Below are positions 27,181 through 36,731 of a stretch of 59,339 nt of DNA, piece after piece; the first letter of the stretch is position 1; each line of letters opens with the position of its first letter. Under the pieces are notes generated by a model, which was not told the origin of the DNA, did no database searches, and was given only the letters and a program-made list of their open reading frames with translations. A program made the translations under genes and the position numbers. This DNA comes from Streptantibioticus rubrisoli (GTDB lineage: Bacteria > Actinomycetota > Actinomycetes > Streptomycetales > Streptomycetaceae): contig NZ_JANFNH010000045.1 in assembly GCF_024436055.1 (NCBI RefSeq), forward strand, positions 1-59,339, read 5' to 3'.

Positions 27181-27957
27181 ATGCCCGAACCGCACGCCTA
27201 CTCCCCCTGGACGCCCTGGCACCACCACCGCTGCACTCATCCACGGTCCGCCCCGCATGGAAGGAGTCAACTCCTCGGCGGCGTAAGGGCGTTCCAGAGC
27301 CACACGGCACCGCTGGTGCGGGACGAGCTGGCCCGGCTCGCCCGTGAAGGGCAGCGCCCCACCCACACCTTCCTGACCTGCGCGGACTCCCGCCTGGTCA
27401 CCAGCATGATCACCGCAAGCGGCCCCGGGGACCTGTTCACCGTGCGCAACGTCGGCAACCTGGTCCCACCGCCAGGCGCCGAGGGAGCGTGCGACTCGGT
27501 GGCCGCCGCCATCGAGTACGCCGTGGAGGTGCTACGGGTCGACTCCATCACGGTCTGCGGCCACTCCGGCTGCGGAGCGATGCAGGCGCTGCTCGCATCG
27601 GCCACCACCGGGGCGGCAGCAGAGGCCGACCAACCAGCCAGCGCGCAGACCCCGTTGGCCCGCTGGCTGCGGCACGGGCGGCCGAGCCTGGACCGCCTCA
27701 CGTCGGTCCGGTATGAACCGCTCGCCGACCGGGCGGTGGCCGACGAGGTGGAACGGCTCTGCCTCGTCAACATCACACAGCAGTTGGATCACCTGATCGC
27801 GCACAGTTGCGTGGCACGACATGCAGAGGAGGGAAGACTGAAGCTGTACGGGATGTACTTCCATGTCGGCGAGGCCCAGGCGTACCTGCTCGACAGCGGG
27901 TCGGGCGTCTTCCACGCCGTACGCCCCGAAGCGCGCCCACACACCGCACAGGTCTAA
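27181..27957 (+). CDS. Beta-class carbonic anhydrase
   Basis: The 258-residue enzyme interconverts CO2 and bicarbonate. Zinc ligands are Cys67 and Asp69 (TCADSR), His128 and Cys131 (CGHSGCGAM). GGAG lies eight bases before ATG 27181. The sequence from residue 30 onward, including TSMITASGPGDLFTVRNVGNLVPP, resembles the cytoplasmic enzyme domain fused to SulP-type bicarbonate transporters, but no transporter is encoded upstream, and the first 28 residues are His/Pro-rich and unique. It may be a free-standing derivative of such a fusion. Confidence 0.9.
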   Translation: MPEPHAYSPWTPWHHHRCTHPRSAPHGRSQLLGGVRAFQSHTAPLVRDELARLAREGQRPTHTFLTCADSRLVTSMITASGPGDLFTVRNVGNLVPPPGAEGACDSVAAAIEYAVEVLRVDSITVCGHSGCGAMQALLASATTGAAAEADQPASAQTPLARWLRHGRPSLDRLTSVRYEPLADRAVADEVERLCLVNITQQLDHLIAHSCVARHAEEGRLKLYGMYFHVGEAQAYLLDSGSGVFHAVRPEARPHTAQV

Positions 27958-28076
27958 ACCAATATCCGGCAGGTAACCCTTGTCAGCGCGCTTGTGGGCT
28001 GATGAGCTATGCGAAGGGACACATGGGGCATCCCCCCAGGGACATCCTGCGGCCAAGCGGATAAAGGGAGATGGGC

Positions 28077-30041
28077 GTGAGCAGCAACGAGAGCCTGGCC
28101 AACCTGTTGAAGGAGGAGCGGCGTTTCGCGCCTCCGGCGGAGTTGGCGGCGGCCGCGAATGTCACCGCTGAGGCCTACAAGAAGGCGGCGGCGGACCGGC
28201 TGGAGTTCTGGGCCACCCAGGCCCGTCGGCTGACCTGGGACATCGCGCCCACCGAGACACTGGACTGGTCGAACCCGCCGTTCGCCAAGTGGTTCGCGGA
28301 CGGCAAGCTGAACGTGGCGTACAACTGCGTCGACCGGCATGTCGAGGCCGGGCACGGCGACCGGGTCGCGCTGCACTTCGAGGGCGAGCCCGGCGACGGC
28401 CGCACCGTCAGCTACGCCGAGCTGAAGGACGAGGTGTGCCGAGCGGCCAACGCGCTGATCGAACTCGGTGTCAAGGCGGGCGACCGGGTAGCCATCTACC
28501 TGCCGATGATCCCCGAGGCGGTCATCGCGATGCTGGCCTGCGCCCGTATCGGCGCCCCCCATTCAGTGGTCTTCGGCGGCTTCTCCGCCGACGCGCTGGC
28601 CACCCGTATCGCGGACGCCGACGCGCGCGTGGTCATCACCGCCGACGGCGGCTACCGGCGCGGCAAGCCCTCGGCGCTCAAGCCCGCCGTGGACGAGGCA
28701 CTGACCCGGCCCGGCACCGAGAAGGTGCGCAACGTCCTGGTCGTCCGCCGCACCGGCCAGGAGACCGCGTGGACCGAGGGCCGCGACCTGTGGTGGCACG
28801 ACCTCGTGCCACGGCAGTCGGAGCAGCACACCCCGCAGGCGTTCGACGCGGAGCACCCGCTGTTCATCCTGTACACCTCCGGCACCACCGGAAAGCCGAA
28901 GGGCATCCTGCACACCACGGGCGGCTATCTGACCCAGACGTCCTACACCGTGCACGCCGTCTTCGACCTGAAGCCGGAGACCGACGTCTTCTGGTGCACA
29001 GCGGACGTCGGCTGGGTCACCGGCCACTCGTACATCGTGTACGGACCGCTGTCCAACGGCGCCACCCAGGTCCTCTACGAAGGCACCCCGGACACTCCGC
29101 ACCAGGGCCGCTGGTGGGAGATCATCCAGAAGTACCGCGTCTCGATCCTCTACACCGCCCCCACCGCGATCCGCACCTGTATGAAGTGGGGCGAGGACAT
29201 CCCGGCCAAGTTCGACCTGTCCAGCCTGCGGCTGCTGGGTTCGGTGGGCGAGCCGATCAACCCCGAGGCATGGGTCTGGTACCGCAAGTACATCGGCGCC
29301 GACCGCACCCCCATCGTGGACACCTGGTGGCAGACGGAGACCGGCGCCATCATGATCAGCCCGCTGCCGGGCGTCACCACCACCAAGCCCGGTTCCGCGC
29401 AGCACCCGTTGCCTGGCGTCGCCGCCACCGTGATCGACGACGAGGGCAACGAGGTGCCCAACGGCTCCGGCGGCTACCTGGTGCTCACCGAGCCGTGGCC
29501 GTCGATGCTGCGCACCATCTGGGGTGATGAACAGCGCTACCTCGACACGTACTGGTCGCGGTTCGAGAACCGGTACTTCGCGGGCGACGGCGCCAAGAAG
29601 GACGAGGACGGCGACATCTGGCTGCTGGGCCGGGTGGACGACGTCATGCTGGTCTCCGGGCACAACATCTCGACCACCGAGGTCGAGTCCGCCCTGGTCT
29701 CCCACCCCAAGGTGGCCGAGGCGGCGGTGGTCGGCGCCGCCGACCCCACCACCGGTCAGGCCATCGCCGCGTTCGTCATCCTGCGCGGTTCCGCCACCGA
29801 GGAGGAGGGCCTGATCGAGGAGCTGCGCGCCCATGTCGCCAGGGAACTGGGCCCGATCGCCAAGCCCAAGCGGATCCTGGCGGTCGCGGAGCTGCCCAAG
29901 ACCCGCTCCGGCAAGATCATGCGCCGACTGCTGCGCGACGTGGCGGAGAACCGGCAACTCGGTGATGTCACCACGCTCACCGACAGCACCGTGATGGAGC
30001 TGATCCAGTCCAAGCTCCCGGCCGCGCCCAGCGAGGACTGA
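28077..30041 (+). CDS. acsA: Acetyl-CoA synthetase (AMP-forming)
   Basis: The 654-residue enzyme activates acetate to acetyl-CoA via acetyl-AMP. GTG 28077 ([14 protein letters not shown]) is preferred over ATG 28071 because GGGAG sits at proper spacing only for the GTG. The P-loop-like motif [11 protein letters not shown] is near 266-276, DTWWQTETG is the adenylate-binding motif, and the catalytic, acetylation-prone lysine lies in TRSGKIMRR near 612. Full family length. It is followed by a long perfect hairpin. Confidence 0.97.
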   Translation: MSSNESLANLLKEERRFAPPAELAAAANVTAEAYKKAAADRLEFWATQARRLTWDIAPTETLDWSNPPFAKWFADGKLNVAYNCVDRHVEAGHGDRVALHFEGEPGDGRTVSYAELKDEVCRAANALIELGVKAGDRVAIYLPMIPEAVIAMLACARIGAPHSVVFGGFSADALATRIADADARVVITADGGYRRGKPSALKPAVDEALTRPGTEKVRNVLVVRRTGQETAWTEGRDLWWHDLVPRQSEQHTPQAFDAEHPLFILYTSGTTGKPKGILHTTGGYLTQTSYTVHAVFDLKPETDVFWCTADVGWVTGHSYIVYGPLSNGATQVLYEGTPDTPHQGRWWEIIQKYRVSILYTAPTAIRTCMKWGEDIPAKFDLSSLRLLGSVGEPINPEAWVWYRKYIGADRTPIVDTWWQTETGAIMISPLPGVTTTKPGSAQHPLPGVAATVIDDEGNEVPNGSGGYLVLTEPWPSMLRTIWGDEQRYLDTYWSRFENRYFAGDGAKKDEDGDIWLLGRVDDVMLVSGHNISTTEVESALVSHPKVAEAAVVGAADPTTGQAIAAFVILRGSATEEEGLIEELRAHVARELGPIAKPKRILAVAELPKTRSGKIMRRLLRDVAENRQLGDVTTLTDSTVMELIQSKLPAAPSED

Positions 30042-30067
30042 GCCCGCCGAAGGACCACACACGCCAT

Positions 30068-30100
30068 GAGGGGCGCCCGGCAACATGCCGGGCGCCCCTC
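30068..30100. terminator. Strong bidirectional-type hairpin after acsA
   Basis: gaggggcgcccggc and gccgggcgcccctc form a perfect 14-bp stem with a five-base loop, 27 bp past the acsA stop. There is no T run, as is common for Streptomyces terminators. Confidence 0.65.
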
Positions 30101-30258
30101 GTGCACTTACTGTAACGATCAGCGGCCAACCCGTTCGAGGTCACGCGGTAAAGTGGCTGATGCGTCAAGAAAGCGCAAAATTTTCGGGTGTGCCGGGAAG
30201 TCTGGTCGGCGGATGCGACAGCCGTATCCAGCCACCGAGCCAGACCGGAGGACATCTC

Positions 30259-31653
30259 GTGACCCAGCCACGCCGCCGTTCCGTCTTCCTCGGCCGCCTG
30301 CCACTGCCCGAGCGGAACTACGTGGCGGACGCGCTGCGCACCGAGACCGTCGGCGGTGTGCTGCTGCTGGTAGCCGCCGTGGTGGCGCTGATCCTGGCCA
30401 ACACCCCGGCGAATAGCGGCTATGTGGCCCTGCGGGACTTCCAGTTGGGACCGGCCGGGCTGCACCTCAACCTGTCCGTGGCCGACTGGGCCAAGGACGG
30501 CCTGCTCACGGTTTTCTTCTTCGTGGCCGGCATCGAGCTGAAACGTGAACTGGTCGCGGGTGAACTGCGCTCCCCGTCGGCCGCCGCGCTTCCGGTGGTC
30601 GCCGCCGTGTGCGGCATGGCACTGCCCGCGCTGGTGTACGCCACGGTGAGCCTGAGCGGCGGCGGCGACATCCGCGGTTGGGCGGTGCCCACGGCCACCG
30701 ACATCGCCTTCGCACTCGCCGTGCTGGCGGTGATCGGCACCTCCCTGCCGTCCGCGCTACGGGCGTTCCTGCTCACCCTCGCGGTGGTGGACGACCTCTT
30801 CGCCATCCTGATCATCGCGGTCTTCTACAGCGCCAGGATCGACTTTCCGGCGCTCGGCCTCGCCGTGCTCGGCCTGTTCGTCTTCTGGCTACTGCTGCGC
30901 AGGCGGGTCCACGGCTGGTACGTCTACGTACCGCTGGCCCTGGTCATCTGGGCGCTGATGCACGTCAGCGGGGTGCACTCCACCATCGCGGGCGTGGCCA
31001 TGGGACTGATGCTGCGCTGCGCCAAGGACGCCGGAGAAGACGTTTCTCCGGCCGAGCGCATCGAGCATGTGGTGCGTCCGCTCTCCGCCGGGATCGCGGT
31101 TCCGCTGTTCGCGCTGTTCGCCGCCGGGGTCCCGCTCTCCGGTGGCGCGATGCGGGGCGTCTTCACCAACCCCGAGACGCTCGGCGTGGTCCTCGGCCTG
31201 TTCCTGGGCAAGGCGGCCGGGGTCTTCGGCGGTGCCTGGTTCGCCGCCCGGTTCACCAGGGCGGAGCTCAACCCGGAACTGGCCTGGGCGGACGTGGGCG
31301 CCGTCGCGTGCCTGGGCGGCATCGGGTTCACCGTCTCACTGCTGATCGGCGAACTGGCCTTCGCCGGCAGTCCGGTGCTCGCCGGGGAGGTCAAAGCGGC
31401 GGTGCTGCTCGGCTCGCTGATTTCCGCGGTGGTCGCGGCAGCGCTGCTGAAGCTGCGCAACCGCAAGTACCGCGCGCTGTGCGACGAGGAGGAGCGCGAC
31501 GACGACCACGACGGCATCCCCGACGTCTACGAGAAGGACGACCCCGAGTACCACCTGCGGATGGCCGCCATCTTCGAGGCGAAGGCTGCGGAGCACCGCA
31601 GACTCGCAGAACTGGCCCGCAGCGGAACTAACGGGGACCATGGTTCAACATGA
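30259..31653 (+). CDS. nhaA: Na+/H+ antiporter NhaA
   Basis: The 464-residue, about 12-segment membrane protein exports Na+ in exchange for H+. The start is GTG 30259 with GGAGG eight bases upstream. Conserved stretches are FFFVAGIELKREL, PTATDIAFALAVLAV and LTLAVVDDLFAILIIA, with the paired Asp of the ion-binding site. A hydrophilic tail of about 55 residues (DDHDGIPDVYEKDDPEYHLR and on) is longer than in E. coli NhaA. Confidence 0.95.
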   Translation: MTQPRRRSVFLGRLPLPERNYVADALRTETVGGVLLLVAAVVALILANTPANSGYVALRDFQLGPAGLHLNLSVADWAKDGLLTVFFFVAGIELKRELVAGELRSPSAAALPVVAAVCGMALPALVYATVSLSGGGDIRGWAVPTATDIAFALAVLAVIGTSLPSALRAFLLTLAVVDDLFAILIIAVFYSARIDFPALGLAVLGLFVFWLLLRRRVHGWYVYVPLALVIWALMHVSGVHSTIAGVAMGLMLRCAKDAGEDVSPAERIEHVVRPLSAGIAVPLFALFAAGVPLSGGAMRGVFTNPETLGVVLGLFLGKAAGVFGGAWFAARFTRAELNPELAWADVGAVACLGGIGFTVSLLIGELAFAGSPVLAGEVKAAVLLGSLISAVVAAALLKLRNRKYRALCDEEERDDDHDGIPDVYEKDDPEYHLRMAAIFEAKAAEHRRLAELARSGTNGDHGST

Positions 31654-31724
31654 ATCCGGCATGATCGAACGTGACGGAGCACCGATCCACTACCGGACAC
31701 GAACCGAATACGACGGAGGACGCG

Positions 31725-32165
31725 ATGAGCGCAGTCGAACGGACCGATGAGCGGAGCCTCGGCCAACTGGTCGCGACGGCCACGGCCGAGTTGTCCGCAC
31801 TCGTCCACGACGAGATCGCGCTCGCCAAGGCAGAACTGCGGGAGGACGCCAAGCGCGCTGGCATCGGCGGCGGCGCGATCGCCGGAGCGGGGGTCTTCGC
31901 GCTCTTCGCGTTGCCGGTGCTGAGCTTCGCGGCCGCGTACGGCATCCACAACCTCGGTCTGGGGCTCGCCTGGTCGTTCCTGATCGTGGGCGCCGCGTAC
32001 CTGGTCCTCGCGGCGGTGTTGGGCGTCTTCGCACGGTCGAAGTTCAAGAAGGTCAAGCCGCCGGAGCGGTCGATCGCCTCCGCCAAGGAGACCGCCGCCG
32101 TGCTCCAGGGCGTCAAGCCGCATCCCCGCTCCCCCGCCGACCAGACGTCGTCGGGCCAAATGTGA
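31725..32165 (+). CDS. Phage-holin-like small membrane protein (Actinobacterial holin-X type)
   Basis: The 146-residue protein starts at ATG 31725 after GGAGG. A helical N-terminus SLGQLVATATAELSALVHDEIALAKAELRED precedes two hydrophobic segments (about 47-70 and 78-105) and a basic C-terminus. It belongs to a widespread actinobacterial family named after holins, though it is a chromosomal housekeeping gene with no lysis cassette nearby; Rv3669 occupies the same place in M. tuberculosis. The actual function is unknown. It lies 13 bp ahead of the hydrolase gene and is probably cotranscribed. Confidence 0.82.
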   Translation: MSAVERTDERSLGQLVATATAELSALVHDEIALAKAELREDAKRAGIGGGAIAGAGVFALFALPVLSFAAAYGIHNLGLGLAWSFLIVGAAYLVLAAVLGVFARSKFKKVKPPERSIASAKETAAVLQGVKPHPRSPADQTSSGQM

Positions 32166-32178
32166 CAGTCTCTCGGAC

Positions 32179-33099
32179 ATGACGGTCGCTGACTCAACAG
32201 GTGTGCGCCTCGACGGCCCCTGGACCCACCGGGACGTCGCCGCCAACGGCGCCCGGTTCCATATCGCCGAGATCGGCGACGGCCCGCTGGTCTTGCTGCT
32301 GCACGGCTTCCCGCAGTTCTGGTGGGCCTGGCGGCGCCAGCTCACCGCGCTGGCCGACGCGGGGTTCCGGGCGGTCGCGATGGACCTGCGCGGCGTCGGC
32401 GGCAGCGACCGCACCCCGCGCGGTTACGACCCGGGCAACCTGGCGCTGGACGTCACCGGTGTGATCCGCTCGCTCGGCGAGCCGGACGCCGCGCTCGTCG
32501 GCCATGACCTGGGCGGCTATCTGGCCTGGACGGCCGCGGTGATGCGCCCGAAGCTGGTGCGCAGGCTGGCGGTCTGCTCGATGCCGCATCCACGGCGCTG
32601 GCGCTCCGCGATGCTGGCGGACTTCCGGCAGACCGCCGACAGCTCCTACATCTGGGGCTTCCAACGGCCCTGGCTGCCCGAGCGCCAGCTGGTCGCGGAT
32701 GACGCGGCGCTGGTCGGACGGCTGATCCGGGAGTGGTCCGGGCCGCGGCTACCGGACGACGAGGCCGTGGAAACGTATCAGCGGGCGATGCGGATCCCGT
32801 CCACCGCGCACTGCTCGATCGAGCCCTACCGCTGGCTGGTGCGGTCGATGGCGCGGCCGGACGGGGTGCAGTTCTACCGGCGGATGAAGCGGCCGGTGCG
32901 GGTGCCGACGCTGCATCTGCACGGCTCGCTGGACCCGGTGCTGCGCACCCGCAGCGCGGCGGGGTCCGGGGAGTACGTGGAGGCGCCGTACCGCTGGCGG
33001 CTGTTCGACGGGCTCGGGCACTTCCCGCACGAGGAGGACCCGGTGGCGTTCTCCACCGAGTTGATCAACTGGCTGAAGGACCCCGAACCGGACAGGTGA
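32179..33099 (+). CDS. Epoxide hydrolase-like alpha/beta hydrolase
   Basis: The 306-residue alpha/beta hydrolase has the oxyanion motif HGFPQFWW and the nucleophile elbow VGHDLGGYLAW, with Asp as nucleophile. This marks the epoxide hydrolase/dehalogenase branch rather than Ser esterases. The acid is probably the Asp in HLHGSLDPVL, and the His is in FDGLGHFPHEED. By position it corresponds to EphE (Rv3670). The natural substrate is unknown. Confidence 0.88.
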   Translation: MTVADSTGVRLDGPWTHRDVAANGARFHIAEIGDGPLVLLLHGFPQFWWAWRRQLTALADAGFRAVAMDLRGVGGSDRTPRGYDPGNLALDVTGVIRSLGEPDAALVGHDLGGYLAWTAAVMRPKLVRRLAVCSMPHPRRWRSAMLADFRQTADSSYIWGFQRPWLPERQLVADDAALVGRLIREWSGPRLPDDEAVETYQRAMRIPSTAHCSIEPYRWLVRSMARPDGVQFYRRMKRPVRVPTLHLHGSLDPVLRTRSAAGSGEYVEAPYRWRLFDGLGHFPHEEDPVAFSTELINWLKDPEPDR

Positions 33100-33504
33100 C
33101 GCACCGGACGGGTGATGCGCCAGAGTCCACTGGAGTCCTACTTTCTGACGATCGGCCAAATGCCGGGCGCATAGACCAATTGGGCGAGCACGGAGTGGTT
33201 ACCGACCTTGCGGCGCGGGCACGTAGCTCGGTATGGGCTGGACGCACGACTACCGTGACGTATCACGCGACCACCGCGACACCACCGCTACGGGCCGCTC
33301 GGCGCCCACGGCGGCGCTGCGCCACCGGGCACAACTGTTGCCGCTGCCACGCATCCTGGGCCGCCGCGCCCGGTGGGTGGGCGCCCGGCTGCGCCATTCC
33401 GCGCGCAGTTGACGGCGGCACACCGCCTGAACACCGACAACCGCCAGATACCGGACCGCCTTCAGGCCCGAGACCGACCCCTACCCGCGGCCGAAAACAG
33501 ACGG
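33100..33504. other. Region between convergent hydrolase and protease genes
   Basis: Of these 405 bp, 33233-33412 may encode a 59-residue protein. The remainder shows no gene and no hairpin with a T run. Confidence 0.4.
33233..33412 (+). CDS. Candidate small basic protein (59 residues)
   Basis: The ORF ATG 33233 to TGA 33412 gives MGWTHDYRDVSRDHRDTTAT, then an Arg/Leu-rich second half with pI clearly basic. Third-position GC is about 85 percent by hand count, which fits a coding frame but is a little below neighbours. No clear ribosome binding site precedes it. I recognise no family. Confidence 0.4.
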   Translation: MGWTHDYRDVSRDHRDTTATGRSAPTAALRHRAQLLPLPRILGRRARWVGARLRHSARS

Positions 33505-34704
33505 CTACAGGGCGCACTCCTGCGTGCCCACCGCCCGTACCGCGCCGCGGCCCGCGGTGACGTCCTGGGCCACCTCGTGTGCCGTCAGGGCGTACCCGGT
33601 CGAGTCGTCGTCAAGTGACTTGGCGAAGACCACCCCGTAGACCTTGCCGTCCGGAGTGAGCAGCGGGCCACCGGAGTTGCCCTGCCGCACCTCGGTGTAG
33701 AGCGAGTACACATCGCGGCTGACGCTGCCGCGCCGGTAGATGTCCGGCCCGTGCGCCTGGATACGGGCCCGCACCCGGGCGGCGCGCACGTCGTAGCCGC
33801 CGTTCTCCGGGAAACCGGCGACGATGGCGCCGTCGCCGCTGTGCCCCGAGTGGTTGACGAAGTCCAAGGCGGGCGCGTCAAGTGACGGAACGTCGAGTAC
33901 CGCGATGTCGCGCTGCCAGTCGTAGAGCACCACCCTGGCGTCGTACTGCCTGCCCTGACCTCCGATCTGCACCGTCGGGTCCTTCACCCCGCCCACCACA
34001 TGCGCGTTGGTCATCACCCGGTGCGAGGCGAAGACGAAGCCCGAGCCCTCCAGCACCTTGCCGCAACTCGGCGCCGTACCAACGACCTTGACGATGCTGC
34101 GCTCCGCGGTGGTCGCCGTGGCGCTGGAGGCCAGCTTCGGGTCGGGCGGACGCACAGAGGTGATCGGCTCGCTGGAGAACGGCGTGAAGACCTGCGGGAA
34201 GCCGTTCTGGGCGAGCACCGAGGAGAAGTCCGCGAACCACATGTCGGCGCGCTGCGGGATCAGCCGCGACACACCGGTGAGGACCTTGGAGGCCCGCACC
34301 TCACGGCCGATGGTGGGCAGCGCGGTACCGGCCAGCGCCGAGCCGATCAGCCAGGCGACCAGCAGCATCGCCAGCACGTTCACCAGCGCGCCGCCGGTCG
34401 CGTCGACGGCCCGCGCGGGCGACCAGGTGATGTGCGTTCTCAGCCGGTTGCCCAGATGAGTGGTGAACGCCTGTCCCACGGAGGCGCAGACGATCACCAC
34501 GGCGACGGCGGCGATCGCGCCGAACGTGCCCGGTGGGGCGTTGCCCGTCGCCTGGTCCCAGACCAGCGGGAGGACGTAGACGGCGATCAGCCCGCCACCG
34601 AGGAAGCCGAGCACGGAGAGGATGCCGACCACGAATCCCTGCCGGTAGCCGACAACGGCGAACCACACGGCGGCCAGCAGCAGCAGGATATCCAGCGCGT
34701 TCAC
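33505..34704 (-). CDS. MarP-like membrane serine protease (CvpA + trypsin-like domain)
   Basis: The 399-residue protein has four N-terminal hydrophobic segments of the CvpA/colicin V production type (residues 1-130), a linker and a chymotrypsin-fold protease. The triad is His near 233 (MTNAHVV), Asp near 265 (RDIAVLD) and Ser near 342 (GNSGGPLL). The architecture equals M. tuberculosis MarP (Rv3671c), which protects against acid and oxidative stress and processes a cell-wall hydrolase. GTG start at 34704. The CoA-Nudix and nth genes precede it on the same strand in the order nth-nudT-marP. Confidence 0.93.
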   Translation of the reverse strand: MNALDILLLLAAVWFAVVGYRQGFVVGILSVLGFLGGGLIAVYVLPLVWDQATGNAPPGTFGAIAAVAVVIVCASVGQAFTTHLGNRLRTHITWSPARAVDATGGALVNVLAMLLVAWLIGSALAGTALPTIGREVRASKVLTGVSRLIPQRADMWFADFSSVLAQNGFPQVFTPFSSEPITSVRPPDPKLASSATATTAERSIVKVVGTAPSCGKVLEGSGFVFASHRVMTNAHVVGGVKDPTVQIGGQGRQYDARVVLYDWQRDIAVLDVPSLDAPALDFVNHSGHSGDGAIVAGFPENGGYDVRAARVRARIQAHGPDIYRRGSVSRDVYSLYTEVRQGNSGGPLLTPDGKVYGVVFAKSLDDDSTGYALTAHEVAQDVTAGRGAVRAVGTQECAL

Positions 34705-34716
34705 CGGGATACCGTC

Positions 34717-35388
34717 TCACGCGTGGGCGCTGAGCGGGACTTCCCTGGCGCGGTCCCACGGCTGTTCCCACCCGGAGAAGTGCAGGATGCGGTCGATCAA
34801 TCCGGCCGTGAACCCCCAGACCAGGACATCCGACACCAGGAACGCGGGGCCGCGGAAGCCGCTCGGATGCGTGACGGTCCGCCTGTTCGCCGGATCCACC
34901 AGATCGGCCAGCGGAACGCTGAACACCCGCGCGGTCTCCGCCGGATCCACCGGCCGCACCGGAGAGGGCTCCCGCCACCAGCCGAGCACCGGTGTCACCA
35001 CGAAACCGCTCACCGGGATGTACAGCCGCGGCAGGACGCCGAAGATCTGCACGCCGAGCGGGTCAAGGCCGGTCTCCTCCTGCGCCTCGCGCAGCGCGGC
35101 GCGCAGCGGACCGTCGCCTTCCGGGTCGCCGTCCACCGGATCGACGGCGCCACCGGGGAAGGACGGCTGCCCGGCGTGCGAACGCAACTGCCGGGCGCGC
35201 TCCATCAACAGCAGCTCGGGACCGCGCTCCCCCTCGCCGAACAGGACCAGCACCGCGGAGGGCCTACCGCCCGAGGCGGGCGGCAGGAAGCGGCTCAACT
35301 GCTCCGGCCGTATGCTCGGCGCCATCTTCGCCATCGGAGCGAGCCAGTCCGGCAGTTCGCTCAGCGACACCTCCGGCGCATCCGTCAT
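34717..35388 (-). CDS. Nudix hydrolase, CoA pyrophosphatase type
   Basis: The 223-residue enzyme has Nudix box [31 protein letters not shown] (residues within about 75-105) and the preceding [19 protein letters not shown] motif typical of the NUDT7/CoA diphosphatase branch. It would cleave CoA or acyl-CoA to phosphopantetheine and 3',5'-ADP. Its ATG overlaps the nth stop (ATGA), and marP follows 12 bp later, so the three form one unit. Confidence 0.88.
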   Translation of the reverse strand: MTDAPEVSLSELPDWLAPMAKMAPSIRPEQLSRFLPPASGGRPSAVLVLFGEGERGPELLLMERARQLRSHAGQPSFPGGAVDPVDGDPEGDGPLRAALREAQEETGLDPLGVQIFGVLPRLYIPVSGFVVTPVLGWWREPSPVRPVDPAETARVFSVPLADLVDPANRRTVTHPSGFRGPAFLVSDVLVWGFTAGLIDRILHFSGWEQPWDRAREVPLSAHA

Positions 35389-36551
35389 TCCGCCCCCAGC
35401 GCGGGCGCGGGCTTGCCGGGGAAGTCCGGCGGCGGTTTGAGGCGCTGTCCCGGCCCGCCGCCCAACTCGTACTTGAGCAGCTTGGCGGCCTTGGCCGGAT
35501 CCGTCTCACCCTCGCCGTACGAGGGGCACAGCGGCGCGATCGGGCAGGCGCCGCAGGCGGGGCGGCGCGAGTGGCAGACGCGACGGCCGTGGAAGATCAA
35601 CCGGTGCGAGAGCATGGTCCACTCGCTCTTGGGAAACAGCGAGCCGACCTCCTCCTCGATCTTCACCGGGTCCTCGGAAGTCGTCCAGCCGAAGCGGCGG
35701 GCCAGCCGACCGAAGTGCGTGTCGACCGTTATCCCAGGGACGCCGAACGCGTTGCCCAGAACGACGTTCGCCGTCTTCCGCCCCACCCCGGGCAGGGTGA
35801 CCAGGTCCTCCAGCCTGTTGGGCACCTCACCACCGAAGCGGTCGCGGATGGCCGCCGACAGGCCCAGGCACGACTTGGCCTTCGCCCGGAAGAACCCGGT
35901 CGGCCGCAGCAACTGCTCCAGCTCCTCGGGGTCGGCCGCCGCCATCGCCTCCGGCGTCGGGTACTTGGCGAACAGCGCGGGCGTCGTCTGGTTGACGCGC
36001 AGGTCCGTGGTCTGCGCGGACAGGACGGTGGCGATCAGCAGCTGGAAGGGGTTCTCGAAGTCCAGCTCGGGGTGGGCGTACGGGTACGCCTCGGCGAGCT
36101 CGCGGTTGATACGCCGGGCACGCCGCACCAACGCGACCCGAGACTCCGGCTTGGCGGGGGCCGCCTTGGCGGGGGGCTTCTTCGCCGCCGTCGTTTTGGC
36201 CGTGGCCTTGGCGGGGGCCGCCTTGGTGGGGGCCGCCTTGGTGGGGGCCGCCTTGGTGGGGGCGGGCTTGGTGGGGGGCTTCTTCGCCGCCGCCGTCTTG
36301 GCCGTGGCCTTGGTGGGGGGCTTCTTCGCCGCGTTCTTGGCGGTCGCCTTGGCGACCATCTTCGCGGCGGCGTCCTCGGCCGCCTTGGACGTGACCTTGC
36401 CGGACCTCCTGGACGCGGCTCTTCCGGACGCCTTGGCTCCGGGCGCGGCCGTACGGGCGGCTTGTTCGCTCACAGCGGAATCGGGGTCCTGGGTCCCCCG
36501 TACGGACCCTCCACCCTGCAGCTTCTTGCGCGCACTTGGCGTATCAGGCAC
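35385..36551 (-). CDS. nth: Endonuclease III with a histone-like N-terminal tail
   Basis: The 388-residue bifunctional DNA glycosylase/AP lyase repairs oxidised pyrimidines. The helix-hairpin-helix [12 protein letters not shown] holds the catalytic Lys (near 258), VDTHFGR the catalytic Asp (near 276), and [17 protein letters not shown] the [4Fe-4S] ligands (C-X6-C-X2-C-X5-C). A typical enzyme is about 215-250 residues. Here about 135 extra N-terminal residues are Lys/Ala/Pro/Thr-rich with AAPTK repeats, resembling histone H1 or the TopA tail. The start at 36551 ([10 protein letters not shown]) keeps the whole tail; a shorter product from an internal start cannot be excluded. Confidence 0.93.
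   Translation of the reverse strand: MPDTPSARKKLQGGGSVRGTQDPDSAVSEQAARTAAPGAKASGRAASRRSGKVTSKAAEDAAAKMVAKATAKNAAKKPPTKATAKTAAAKKPPTKPAPTKAAPTKAAPTKAAPAKATAKTTAAKKPPAKAAPAKPESRVALVRRARRINRELAEAYPYAHPELDFENPFQLLIATVLSAQTTDLRVNQTTPALFAKYPTPEAMAAADPEELEQLLRPTGFFRAKAKSCLGLSAAIRDRFGGEVPNRLEDLVTLPGVGRKTANVVLGNAFGVPGITVDTHFGRLARRFGWTTSEDPVKIEEEVGSLFPKSEWTMLSHRLIFHGRRVCHSRRPACGACPIAPLCPSYGEGETDPAKAAKLLKYELGGGPGQRLKPPPDFPGKPAPALGAE
36208..36278 (-). repeat. 15-bp tandem repeats in nth tail
   Basis: Four units of ttggtgggggccgcc and close variants lie at 36208-36267, and a partial fifth runs to 36278. They encode repeated AAPTK. The array is in-frame and slippage-prone. Confidence 0.85.
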
Positions 36552-36646
36552 CCGGCCAGCCTAAGCCTCAGCACCGACATCCGCCCTTGACCATCACGAT
36601 TCGCGGCACAATCCGACCCCGAAGGACACCGGCGCGGCACTATAGG

Positions 36647-36658
36647 TCACACTTGTGA
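36647..36658. promoter_or_regulatory. Palindrome upstream of crp
   Basis: TCACACTTGTGA is a perfect palindrome 73 bp before the crp start, next to a TATAGG (36641-36646). Its half-sites TCACA and TGTGA are those of Crp sites but in everted order with a two-base centre, so autoregulation is only a suggestion. Confidence 0.35.
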
Positions 36659-36731
36659 TCGATAGCACTGTTTTACCGTCCGGCATTATGGGGACTGGAC
36701 ACGGTCGGTGAAATCAACAAGGAGAGACCTC

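Noticed and set aside
30068-30100. Riboswitch or leader for nhaA
   Set aside because: The only structure is a simple perfect hairpin close to the acsA stop, best read as a terminator.
31725-32165. Prophage lysis gene
   Set aside because: The holin label is a family name only; no endolysin, spanin or phage structural gene lies nearby, and the gene is in conserved core order.
36121-36480. Separate histone-like gene upstream of nth
   Set aside because: The Lys/Ala/Pro stretch is in the same frame as nth with no stop or new start between, so it is the nth tail.
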